Below are positions 1 through 6,727 of a stretch of 12,553 bases of DNA, piece after piece. The translations under genes and the position numbers were made by a program. Numbering within the stretch: the first letter of the stretch is position 1; the number at the start of each line of letters is the position of its first letter. Below the pieces are notes generated by a model that ran no database searches, had not been told where the DNA came from, and saw only the letters and a program-made list of their open reading frames with translations. This DNA is from DASWIG01 sp965371445 (lineage in GTDB: Bacteria > Acidobacteriota > Thermoanaerobaculia > Multivoradales > J023), in NCBI GenBank assembly GCA_965371445.1, contig CBDUYN010000244.1, positions 1 through 12,553 of the forward strand, in the 5' to 3' direction.

Positions 1-2
1 GA

Positions 3-53
3 TCGAGGGTGACGGCGGCTGCCTTGCTGGCAGAAGGGGAGTTACCCACATGA
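3..53 (+). CDS. 3' end of an upstream gene, partial
   Basis: An open frame runs from the left edge and ends in TGA at 51-53, giving a 16-residue C-terminus (SRVTAAALLAEGELPT). The TGA overlaps the ATG of the next gene as ATGA, the usual arrangement of translationally coupled genes, which is the main reason to believe it. The visible tail is too short to identify. Another frame is also open across the edge, so this could be chance. Confidence 0.4.
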   Translation, partial: SRVTAAALLAEGELPT

Positions 54-697
54 TTACCGAGATTCTGCGCCGTTTTACGAGCTTGGGAGCAGCCATCGCC
101 GAAGGATTGGGCGCCCAGAAGATCGGCGGCGGGCTGCCGGTCGGCACCGTGGCGCCACCCTTCGAGCTCCGGACCTGGCTCAATACGCCGGAGGGCGGCC
201 CGGTCGAGCTCGAGACCTTCCGGGGAGAGGGCGTATTCGTCGAGCTCTGGTCGATACAATGTCCGCCGTGCGTGGCCACCGTCGACAAGGTACGCAGGGT
301 CCACGCTGGCTATCTGCCGCGCGGTGTGCGGACGGTCACGGTCCACGTCAACCTGCACGATCCGCCGGCGGAAACGAGCGAAGTCGAGGCGTTTCTGCGG
401 GATCGCTCGATTTCCTACCCGGTCGGGCTCGATCCGTCGAACACCTCCTGGGACCGTTTCGCGTTCACGCACATCCCTCATGGGCTGCTGATCGACGCCG
501 GCGGCAAGGTCGAGTGGAGCGGGAGCCTCTACACCCACGACGTCGAGAAGGTGCTGGAGCGCTTTCACGGCGTCCCGGCCCCGATCGGCGAGTTGCCGGC
601 ATCCGCGGCGGATTCCACGCCCGCGGCCCCCGGGCCGCCGGCGTGCGAGGACGGAGTCTGTCGGTTGCCGGGCGCCCCGTCCGGTGGCGCTCCGTAG
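50..697 (+). CDS. TlpA/AhpC-like thioredoxin-fold protein with CPPC active site
   Basis: The 215-residue product has a TlpA-type thioredoxin fold. The N-terminal part has the APPFEL start of the redoxin fold (residues 35-40), followed by the strand and active site WSIQCPPC (C71 and C74) and the cis-proline loop THIPHG (P143) before a beta hairpin (GLLIDAGGKVEWSG). It probably acts as a thiol:disulfide oxidoreductase or reductase; the partner is unknown. No clear signal peptide or membrane segment is visible, so it may be cytoplasmic, unlike most TlpA proteins. After residue 180 comes a low-complexity Ala/Pro linker ending in a second cysteine pair, CEDGVC (C199, C204), which could exchange disulfides with C71/C74. 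The start is supported by a GAAGGGGAG ribosome binding site at 33-41 and an ATGA overlap with the preceding frame. Confidence 0.82.
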   Translation: MITEILRRFTSLGAAIAEGLGAQKIGGGLPVGTVAPPFELRTWLNTPEGGPVELETFRGEGVFVELWSIQCPPCVATVDKVRRVHAGYLPRGVRTVTVHVNLHDPPAETSEVEAFLRDRSISYPVGLDPSNTSWDRFAFTHIPHGLLIDAGGKVEWSGSLYTHDVEKVLERFHGVPAPIGELPASAADSTPAAPGPPACEDGVCRLPGAPSGGAP

Positions 698-792
698 TCG
701 TGTAGGGCCCTCTCACCCGCGGCGCACCACGCCCGGCTTCTCGCCGCCGTCCGGCCGCGATTCGGTCAGCTATTCAGGAGTTACGGTCTCCT

Positions 793-821
793 AGGACGTC
801 CGGCGCCACGTCGACTATACT
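793..821 (+). promoter_or_regulatory. possible sigma70-type promoter for the TolC-fusion locus
   Basis: A good -10 hexamer, TATACT, lies at 816-821. Upstream at 17 bp is a poor -35 (AGGACG, matching only GAC of TTGACA). It precedes the ATG at 895 by about 70 bases, which fits a leader carrying the GGAG at 882-885. The poor -35 keeps confidence low. Confidence 0.25.
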
Positions 822-894
822 GGCCGCTACGAAGCCCCTTCCGCCAGCCTGGCGTGTCCGCGCTACCGCGGCAACGAACCCGGAGAACGTATCG

Positions 895-2527
895 ATGAGC
901 TGTCTCTTGGGTCGGATCTTGACGGGTGCCTTACCCGTCGTCGTGCTTCTCGCCGGATTCCCCGGCCGCGGCCTCGCCGCCGGGGAGGGCGACAACCGGC
1001 CGGTCAAGAACGTCGGAATCGTCTACGACGGACCGCCACCCGAGCGCCAGGGTGGCGCCTTCCACCAGTTCGCCGACCTCGTCGAGCTGGTGCGGGAGGA
1101 GACCACGTCGCTCACCCGCCGCGACCTCGCCGTCGCCTTTCCGGAGGACAAGCAGCTGACGGCCGACTGGACCATCGAGGGAATCCGCCGGGCCGTCGAG
1201 GAGCTCCTGGCGGATCCCGAGGTCGACCTGGTGCTGACCCTCGGCCTCTTCTCTTCCCACGACGTCTGCCAGCGCCGGGACCTTCCGAAGCCGGTCCTGG
1301 CGCCGATCGCCGTCGACATCGACGCCCAGTCGCTGCCGGTGACGAGCGACGCCGAGGGCCGTCTCACCTCGGGCGTCAGGAACCTGACCTACCTCGTCAG
1401 TCCGGGCTGCATCCAGCGGGACCTGAAGAGGTTCCGGGAGATCGTGAACGTGTCGAGGGTCCACGTCCTGATGGACGCGCTCTTGCCCGAAGCCATCGCC
1501 GAGATCCCCGAGGCGGTGACGCAAGGCGCCCGCCAGCTGGGTCTGGAGCTCGTGCCGGTTCCGGTCGTCGACTCCGCCGCCGAGGCCCTGGCCGCCCTGC
1601 CCGCGGACGCCGAGGCCGTCTACGTCACACCGCTCGATCGCATGCCGAGGGGCGAATTCGACCTCCTCGTCGCGGGCCTCACCGAACGCGCCCTGCCCAG
1701 CTTTTCCCTGACGGGCCGCGAGGAGGTGGAGCTCGGCGTGATGGCCGGCGCGCGGCCCCAGACCGACCTCAGACGCGTCTCGCGGCGCATCGCCTTGAGC
1801 ATCCAGCGGATCCTGACGGGCGAGGACGCGGGCACCCTGCCCGTCGCCCTGGAGCTGCAGGAAAAGCTGGTGATCAACATGGCGACGGCGACGGCGATCC
1901 GGGTCTTTCCGCGTGTCCGGGTGACGATGGAAGCCGAGCTGATCCAGGCAGGGACGGATGAGGTCACCGAGACGCTCGACCTCTCGCAGGCGGTGCGCGA
2001 AGCCGTCGCGGCGAACCTCGGCTTGCGGGCCGCCGAGCGCCGCGTGGCCGCGGGGGCGGAAGACGTCCACCGCGCCCGGTCCCAGCTGCGTCCGCAGCTC
2101 GACGTCTCCGCTCTGGGACTTCAGATCGACGAGGACCGGGCCGCGGCAAGCTTCGGCTCCCAGGCCGAGCGCACGCTTTCCGGCACGCTCAGCCTCTCCC
2201 AGCTCCTCTATTCCGACCGCGCCCGGGCTCGCGGGTCCCTTCGAGCCGGCGGCCGGCGGCGTACCGGCGGACTCGGCCGACTACTCCGTCGCTTTTGAGG
2301 CCCGGCTGCCGCTTTTTACCGGCGGCGCCCGAAAGGCCGAGCTGCGCCAGGCGTCGGCGGAGCTGGCGCGGCTCGGCTTCGAACGCGACGCCGCGGCGGA
2401 GTCGATCGAGCTGCGCATCCGCGCGGCGCTCTACCAGCTGAGCGCGATGGGAGATCTCCTGTCCAGACCAAAACCAGAACCCTGCCGCGGCCGAAGCCTC
2501 CGCCGGCTCATGACGGGGCCAAGCTGA
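895..2527 (+). pseudogene. ABC_sub_bind/TolC fusion gene, broken by internal deletion and frameshift
   Basis: The intact first frame (895-2298) starts with a signal peptide (residues 1-29, hydrophobic LTGALPVVVLLAG, cut near GLAAG). Residues about 37-345 look like the two-lobed ABC_sub_bind periplasmic domain, with GIVYDG, VDLVLTLG and the typical closing helix ELQEKLVINMATATAI. From about residue 358 (ETLDLSQAVREAVAANLGL) a TolC-type outer-membrane efflux repeat begins, with SQLRPQLDVSAL and LSLSQLLYSDRARA. Around 2222-2245 the coding frame changes. The TolC homology resumes in the +2 frame, but at the start of the second repeat (FEARLPLFTGGARKAELRQASAELARL), so the middle of the protein is missing as well as the frame. 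It then degenerates after about 2467 and stops at 2527. The start is supported by GGAG at 882-885. The fusion would have linked substrate capture to efflux; the present form cannot make a TolC barrel. Confidence 0.75.
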
Positions 2528-2570
2528 TAACCTCGCGCGGCGCCCGGCCCGGGGGACTTGGTCGGCGGTG

Positions 2571-2873
2571 GTCGGCGAGGTGAAGGCCGGCGACCGGGTG
2601 CTGGTGCACTCCGGGGCGTCGGGCTCCGGCAGCATGCAGATCCAGATCGCCCGGGCTCTCGGCGCCCGGGTGGCGACCACGGTGCGGAGCGCCGCGAAAG
2701 GGGAGCTTGCCAAGGCGCTGGGGGCCGAGTTGCTCGTCAATACGCGCGAGGAGGGCTTCGTCGAGCGCGTCCGCGACTGGACCGGCGCCGATGTCGTCAT
2801 CGACAACCTGGGGGGTGACGTCCTGGGGCGGGCTGGCCGGGTGGATCCGGCCGAGCAACTGCACGGCGAGTAG
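2571..2873 (+). pseudogene. fragment of an MDR-family (quinone-oxidoreductase-like) dehydrogenase
   Basis: About 83 residues match the NAD(P)-binding Rossmann core of zinc-independent medium-chain dehydrogenase/reductases: VKAGDRVLVHSGASGSGS, then IQIARALGARV, then LGAELLVNTREEGFVERVRDWTGADVVIDNLGGDVL. The nucleotide-binding loop reads GASGSGS where the family usually has GASGGVG or similar. The N-terminal catalytic domain (about 130 residues) is absent, and after GGDVL the reading departs from the family and stops at 2873. It cannot be a working enzyme. It lies 44 bases after the stop of the decayed TolC gene, so both remnants belong to the same damaged tract. Confidence 0.7.
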
Positions 2874-3187
2874 GAGAGCAGAACCAAGTTCTTTCACGGC
2901 AGGTATATTTTTTCCGGCCTCAGACCACCCTACTTGAGTGAACCGGTTGAATCCGCCGGGGTAGCGGAGAGCTGGAAAGTGGCGGCTCCGCACCTTGAGC
3001 GCTTCGTGCAAACCGTACTCCTGTTGTCGGGCTACTCGCCCCGAGCGGGAGCCGTGGTCGTTTTCGCCGGACCGGAGCGGATCGAACCGGGACCTGCCAC
3101 CGCGATTGCCGGTGGGGGGAGCGACGCTGAGGCGAACGACGCTTCCCGCTACCCCCTACCGTTCATGTCAGACATGAGGAGAACACC
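2874..3187. other. non-coding leader region of the protease gene
   Basis: No convincing gene is visible in this 314-base stretch; open frames here have the composition of shadows. It contains a T-run (TATATTTTTT, 2904-2913) just after the dehydrogenase remnant, a GCGGAG/CTCCGC inverted repeat (2964-2969 and 2986-2991), and a perfect palindrome against the ribosome binding site of the protease gene, listed separately. No strong sigma70 promoter was found. TTGAGC at 2995-3000 has no good -10 partner. Confidence 0.5.
3163..3177. promoter_or_regulatory. 15-bp palindrome at the protease ribosome binding site
   Basis: TCATGTCAGACATGA is a perfect 7-1-7 inverted repeat. Its last base is the first base of the AGGAG Shine-Dalgarno (3177-3181), six bases before the GTG start at 3188. 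Location and symmetry suit an operator for a dimeric regulator. The single-base centre makes a full-length RNA hairpin unlikely. A repeat of this size could still occur by chance in a window of this length. Confidence 0.35.
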
Positions 3188-5662
3188 GTGTATCGAGCCC
3201 GTACAGCCTTCCGCGTATCCATCGTCCTGGCCTGCCTGTTGCTGGCGGCCGTCTCAGCCCCGGCATGGGGCGCAGGTCCGACCGAGGACGCCCTCCAGCG
3301 TCTCGAAGACGCCACCGGCGGCAGGGCCAAGGTCAGCATGAGCCAGACGACGGGAGTCGCCAAGTTCGTGCGGCTGCCGGCGGACGCCCGTAACAAGGCC
3401 CTGGTCGGCGGCAGGTCGTTCGAAGCCCGGGCGGAAGCCTTCTTCGGCGAATACGGCGCCATGTTCGGCATCGAGGACCCGAAGCGGGACCTGATGTTCG
3501 TCGGCAAGAAGCCCGGCAACGTCATGACCCACGTCAGCTACCAGCAGGTCTACCAGGGGGTGCCCGTCTTCGCCGGCGTCTTACGCGCTCACTTCAACCG
3601 CGCCGGCCGCCTGGCGGCGGTCAACGGGAATTTCGTTCCTGAGCTGCAGCTGGATACCACGCCGACCTGGACCGCGCCGGCCGCGGAACGAGTCGCCATC
3701 AGGGCGGTTCGGAAGTCTCACCCGGAGCCGGAACTTTTCGCCGCCGACAGCCACCTCTACATCTTCCGGGCCGGCCTGCTTCAGGGCGTCGAGGGCCGTA
3801 ATCACCTGGTCTACGAGGTCGAGGTCGTGAACGAGGCTCGCACGGTTCGCGAGTTCGTCTACGTCGACGCTCATTTCGGCAAGGTGGTCGACCAGATTAC
3901 GGGCATCCATGATGCTCATGCATTTCATCGGGAAGTCTACGAAGGCTCCCTGTCGAACTTGGTCTGGACCGAAGGCGATCCATTCCCCACCGGCAACACG
4001 GACTGGGACAACGAGATCTATGGTGCCGGGGAGACCTACAACGTCTTCGCCAGCATGACCAACGGGGCCTATCTGTCCTACGACGGCTCCAATGCCCACA
4101 TGCTCACCGTCAACAACGACCCCACCATCAACTGTCCCAACGCCAACTGGAACGGTACCTCCACCAACTACTGCACCGGCGTCACCGGTGACGATACGGT
4201 GGCCCACGAGTGGGGCCACGCCTACACCGAGTTCACCAACAACCTGATCTACCAGTGGCAGTCGGGGGCTTTGAACGAGTCCTACTCCGACATCTGGGGC
4301 GAGGTGATCGACTTCGAGAACGGCAGGGGCACGGACGCGCCCGGCGGCCTGCGGGCCGCGGACGGCAGCAATTGCTCCAAGTTCGGCGATGGTCCGAAGC
4401 GCAAGGACAACACCTATCGCTGGCTCTCCGGCGAGGACGATACCGCCTTCGGCGGTGCCATCCGCGACATGTGGCGCCCGCTTTGCTACGGGGACCCCGG
4501 GGAGGTCACGGCCTCGCAGTACTGGTGCACCACGGGCGATTCCGGCGGCGTCCACACCAACTCCGGAATCCCCAATCACGCCTTCGCCCTCATTGTCGAC
4601 GGCGGCACCTACAACGGTCAGACGATCACCGGCATCGGCCTGAACAAAACGGCGCGCATCCACTGGGAGGCACAGAACCTGTTGACACCCGCGAGCGATT
4701 TCGTGGATCACGCCGACGCCCTCGAAACCGCTTGCGCCGCACTCGACGCCGGCAACGACGTCATCTACACTCTAGATGCGTTCAGCCCGACAGGAGTCGA
4801 CTCCGGCGAGAGAGTCGACGCCGCTGACTGCACCGAAGTCGCCGATGCGATCGCGGCGACCGAGCTCCGCACCGAGCCGACGCAATGTAACTTCCAGCCG
4901 CTCCTCGATCCGAACGCGCCGGCCCTTTGCGGCGGCGGAACGGTGACGACCGTCGACCTGCAGGATTGGGAAACCGGCCTCGGTGGCTGGACCGTGTCCA
5001 ACGTGCCGGTCAACCCGCCCACTTTCGACACTCCGGACTGGGCCGTGGTGGGCTCGTTGCCGGCCAGCGAGCCGGGATCGGCCGCCTTTGTCGCGGACCT
5101 GGCCATCGGCGATTGCGTGAGCGACATCGAGGCGGGCGTGCTTCGCCTCGACAGCCCCGTGATCACCCTCCCGGCCTCTCCCCCGACCGCCGCGATCGCG
5201 TTCGATCACTACGTCGCTACCGAGCTCACCTGGGACGGCGGCAACGTCAAGGTCAGCGTCAACGGGGGCGGCTTCACGCTCGTACCCAGCTCGGCGTACA
5301 CCTTCAACGCCTACAACAGCTCGCTGGAGACCGCCGCCAACGGCAACGACAACCCGATGGCGGGTCAAGCGGCTTTCACCGGTACGGACGGGGGCTCCCC
5401 GGTCGGCAGCTGGGGGCAGTCCCAGATCGACCTGACCGGCATCGCCGCCGCCAGCGACGACATCGAGATCCGCTTCGAGATGGGTCTCGACGGCTGCAAC
5501 GGCATCGACGGCTGGTACGTCGACGAGGTGCGCGTGCATACGTGTAGCGCTCCTCCGTGTGTCCCCCCCGGTCAGGGCCAGCCCTGCGACGCCAACACGA
5601 TCTGCTGCTCGGGCGTAGGCAACTGCACCGGCGGCAAGCCGTCGAGCCGAGTCTGCCAGTAG
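3188..5662 (+). CDS. secreted M4 (thermolysin-family) zinc metalloprotease
   Basis: The 824-residue preproprotein starts at GTG with AGGAG at 3177-3181. A signal peptide (residues 1-29, core VSIVLACLLLAAVSA) is followed by an FTP/PepSY-type propeptide (about 35-245; YQQVYQGVPVFAGVLRAHFN and LVYEVEVV are typical). The catalytic domain (about 260-535) has the zinc motif HEWGH (H340, E341, H344), the third ligand E364 in NESYSDIWGE and the catalytic histidine H456 in SGGVHTNSGIPNHAF, so all key residues are present. Residues about 585-785 form a beta-rich jelly-roll-like module (WETGLGGW, later DGWYVDEVRVHTC). The end (786-823) is a small seven-cysteine module with the CCSG pattern. Role: extracellular protein digestion after autoprocessing. 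It appears to be a single-gene unit ended by hairpins at 5691-5758. Confidence 0.95.
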   Translation: MYRARTAFRVSIVLACLLLAAVSAPAWGAGPTEDALQRLEDATGGRAKVSMSQTTGVAKFVRLPADARNKALVGGRSFEARAEAFFGEYGAMFGIEDPKRDLMFVGKKPGNVMTHVSYQQVYQGVPVFAGVLRAHFNRAGRLAAVNGNFVPELQLDTTPTWTAPAAERVAIRAVRKSHPEPELFAADSHLYIFRAGLLQGVEGRNHLVYEVEVVNEARTVREFVYVDAHFGKVVDQITGIHDAHAFHREVYEGSLSNLVWTEGDPFPTGNTDWDNEIYGAGETYNVFASMTNGAYLSYDGSNAHMLTVNNDPTINCPNANWNGTSTNYCTGVTGDDTVAHEWGHAYTEFTNNLIYQWQSGALNESYSDIWGEVIDFENGRGTDAPGGLRAADGSNCSKFGDGPKRKDNTYRWLSGEDDTAFGGAIRDMWRPLCYGDPGEVTASQYWCTTGDSGGVHTNSGIPNHAFALIVDGGTYNGQTITGIGLNKTARIHWEAQNLLTPASDFVDHADALETACAALDAGNDVIYTLDAFSPTGVDSGERVDAADCTEVADAIAATELRTEPTQCNFQPLLDPNAPALCGGGTVTTVDLQDWETGLGGWTVSNVPVNPPTFDTPDWAVVGSLPASEPGSAAFVADLAIGDCVSDIEAGVLRLDSPVITLPASPPTAAIAFDHYVATELTWDGGNVKVSVNGGGFTLVPSSAYTFNAYNSSLETAANGNDNPMAGQAAFTGTDGGSPVGSWGQSQIDLTGIAAASDDIEIRFEMGLDGCNGIDGWYVDEVRVHTCSAPPCVPPGQGQPCDANTICCSGVGNCTGGKPSSRVCQ

Positions 5663-5690
5663 GCTCACCGACGACGGACATGGGGAGGAC

Positions 5691-5706
5691 GGGGCTTTCG
5701 AGCCCC
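5691..5706 (+). other. UUCG-loop hairpin after the protease gene
   Basis: GGGGCT and AGCCCC pair perfectly (6 bp) around a TTCG loop, 28 bases after the stop codon. UUCG is a stable tetraloop, although it is normally closed by C-G and here by T-A. No T-run follows, so it is more likely a 3' stabilising hairpin than the terminator itself. Confidence 0.5.
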
Positions 5707-5718
5707 CACCTCTCGGAC

Positions 5719-5758
5719 AGGGCGGGGACGGCGCGAGCCGACCCCGCCCTTTCTCTTG
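5719..5758 (+). terminator. rho-independent terminator of the protease gene
   Basis: Arms AGGGCGGGG (5719-5727) and CCCCGCCCT (5742-5750) form nine pairs. After one A/A mismatch the stem continues with CGGC/GCCG (four pairs), capped by a GCGA (GNRA) tetraloop. TTTCTCTT follows. The very strong stem and T-rich tail fit an intrinsic terminator, which separates the protease from the sigma operon. Confidence 0.75.
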
Positions 5759-5948
5759 GAACGCCTCTCGCATCCCGTAGAATCCCGCCCGGGTTGTCGG
5801 TTCCATCCATGCGTGCCGCCTCCAGCTCCGAAAGATAGGTGGCCAGGTCAATCAGACCGCCGTTGAAGCCGGCGACGGCGTTCCCGACCCTCGGTACCAC
5901 GATCCCCGGGGTGCTGATCGCCCAGATCGAGGAGGCGGCGCGGTCACC

Positions 5949-6092
5949 GTGACCTTCGACGCGCTGCCTGGGGAAACCTTCGCGCCTGGGTATCGGTCGG
6001 GTGGCATCCTCGCGAAGATTGAGGCGGCTACGAGACGAATCGACGCCGCGGGGCGAACGCCACCGCCCGCAGGCGTGTTGTATAAGGTATGA
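5949..6092 (+). CDS. possible 47-residue ORF coupled to the sigma gene
   Basis: A GTG-initiated frame (VTFDALPGETFAPGYRSGGI at its start, ending VLYKV) stops at TGA 6090-6092, overlapping the sigma ATG as ATGA. GAGGAGG at 5929-5935 is a strong ribosome binding sequence but 13 bases from the GTG, longer than usual. The sigma gene lacks a well-spaced site of its own (only AAGG one base before the ATG), so coupling to this ORF would explain its translation. The product is not recognised and has no membrane segment. It could be the tail of a lost gene or chance. Confidence 0.3.
   Translation: MTFDALPGETFAPGYRSGGILAKIEAATRRIDAAGRTPPPAGVLYKV
5972..5998 (+). promoter_or_regulatory. candidate ECF-type promoter for the sigma operon
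   Basis: GGAAAC (5972-5977) is followed after 16 bases by CGGTC (5994-5998). This resembles the GGAA(A)C / CGTC pattern of many ECF-dependent promoters and would place a start site about 80 bases before the sigma ATG, as expected for autoregulation. It lies inside the possible 47-residue ORF, so both cannot be the normal initiation route. Short degenerate motifs like this arise by chance. Confidence 0.2.
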
Positions 6093-6727
6093 GAAGCTCA
6101 TGGACCGGAAGCGAAACCTGGACCGGAGGCGGAACCCTGGATTCGGGACGTAGCGAAGAGAGGCTCGCATTGGCGGTGCGACAGCGCGAGGACGGGGCCT
6201 TCGAGCGCCTGATCGGGGCCTTCGAGAAGCCGCTCTTCAACTACGCTCACAGGCTTCTCCAGGACGTCCCGGACGCGCAGGAGGTCGTCCAGGACACCTT
6301 CCTGCGTGCCTACCGAGCCCTGACGCAGCAGTACAGCGACGACCGCTGCCGCGATCTCGCGCTGCGCCCCTGGCTCTACCGGATCGCCCGCAATCTTTCC
6401 CACAACAAACGGCGCGGCAAGCGCCACTCAGTGGAAGAGCCTCTCGAGGTCTTCGAGAGCGAGACGCCGCGCCCATCGGCGGAGGACGTCGCGATCATCT
6501 GTCGCATCGAGCAGAAGCAGGAGCTCGAGCGCCTGAGCCGGGCGATCGCCCGGCTGCCTCGGGAGAGCCGGGACCTCGTGTTCCTGCGCTTCATCGAAGA
6601 GATGTCCTACGCGGAGATCTCGAAAACCACCGGTTTCGGCGAAGCCTCATTGCGCGGAAAGGTGTTCCGCTCGCTGAGGCTTCTGCGCCAGACGCTGGCC
6701 GAAGAGGAGACGACCCATGCGGTGTAG
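6089..6727 (+). CDS. ECF-family RNA polymerase sigma factor
   Basis: The 212-residue product is a group IV sigma factor. Region 2 spans about residues 25-108, with the core-binding helix PDAQEVVQDTFLRAY (61-75) and the -10-recognising WLYRIARNLSHNKRR (95-109). After a linker, region 4 spans about 143-205, with RLPRESRDLVFLRFIEEMSYAEIS and the -35-recognition helix GEASLRGKVFRSLRLLR. There is no region 1 or 3. The ATG at 6089 is the only ATG, GTG or TTG start upstream of the region 2 homology, although its ribosome binding site is poor. It leaves a non-conserved N-terminal extension made by an 18-base tandem duplication. It overlaps the next gene by 11 bases, the classic sigma/anti-sigma arrangement. 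The regulon cannot be read from sequence; the neighbour suggests alkylation stress. Confidence 0.93.
   Translation: MRSSWTGSETWTGGGTLDSGRSEERLALAVRQREDGAFERLIGAFEKPLFNYAHRLLQDVPDAQEVVQDTFLRAYRALTQQYSDDRCRDLALRPWLYRIARNLSHNKRRGKRHSVEEPLEVFESETPRPSAEDVAIICRIEQKQELERLSRAIARLPRESRDLVFLRFIEEMSYAEISKTTGFGEASLRGKVFRSLRLLRQTLAEEETTHAV
6101..6136 (+). repeat. 18-bp tandem duplication at the sigma N-terminus
   Basis: TGGACCGGAAGCGAAACC (6101-6118) is followed directly by TGGACCGGAGGCGGAACC (6119-6136), identical at 16 of 18 positions. In frame they encode WTGSET and WTGGGT in the non-conserved N-terminal extension. They may be a recent slippage duplication, or binding sites in the 5' region. Confidence 0.75.

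Noticed and set aside
776..792. AGGAG/CTCCT hairpin before the TolC-fusion locus as a terminator of the thioredoxin gene
   Set aside because: It has only five pairs, a seven-base loop and no following T-run.
931..2070. 379-codon - strand frame opposite the ABC_sub_bind domain
   Set aside because: It is a repetitive Gly/Arg/Asp-rich shadow with no motif, while the + strand has a signal peptide and domain match.
2934..3341. 135-codon + frame upstream of and into the protease gene
   Set aside because: Its start has no ribosome binding site, it overlaps the signal peptide of the M4 protease in another frame, and it has no domain.
3581..4711. 376-codon - strand frame inside the protease gene
   Set aside because: It lies opposite the M4 catalytic domain, is Val/Gly/Ala-rich as expected for a shadow in high-GC DNA, and has no recognisable family.
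5780..5960. Protein-like - strand reading (GNAVAGFNGGLIDLATYLSEL) between the protease and the sigma gene
   Set aside because: It looks more natural than most shadows, but has no start with a ribosome binding site, no family I recognise, and sits in a longer arginine-rich frame. It may be a gene remnant but cannot be supported as one.
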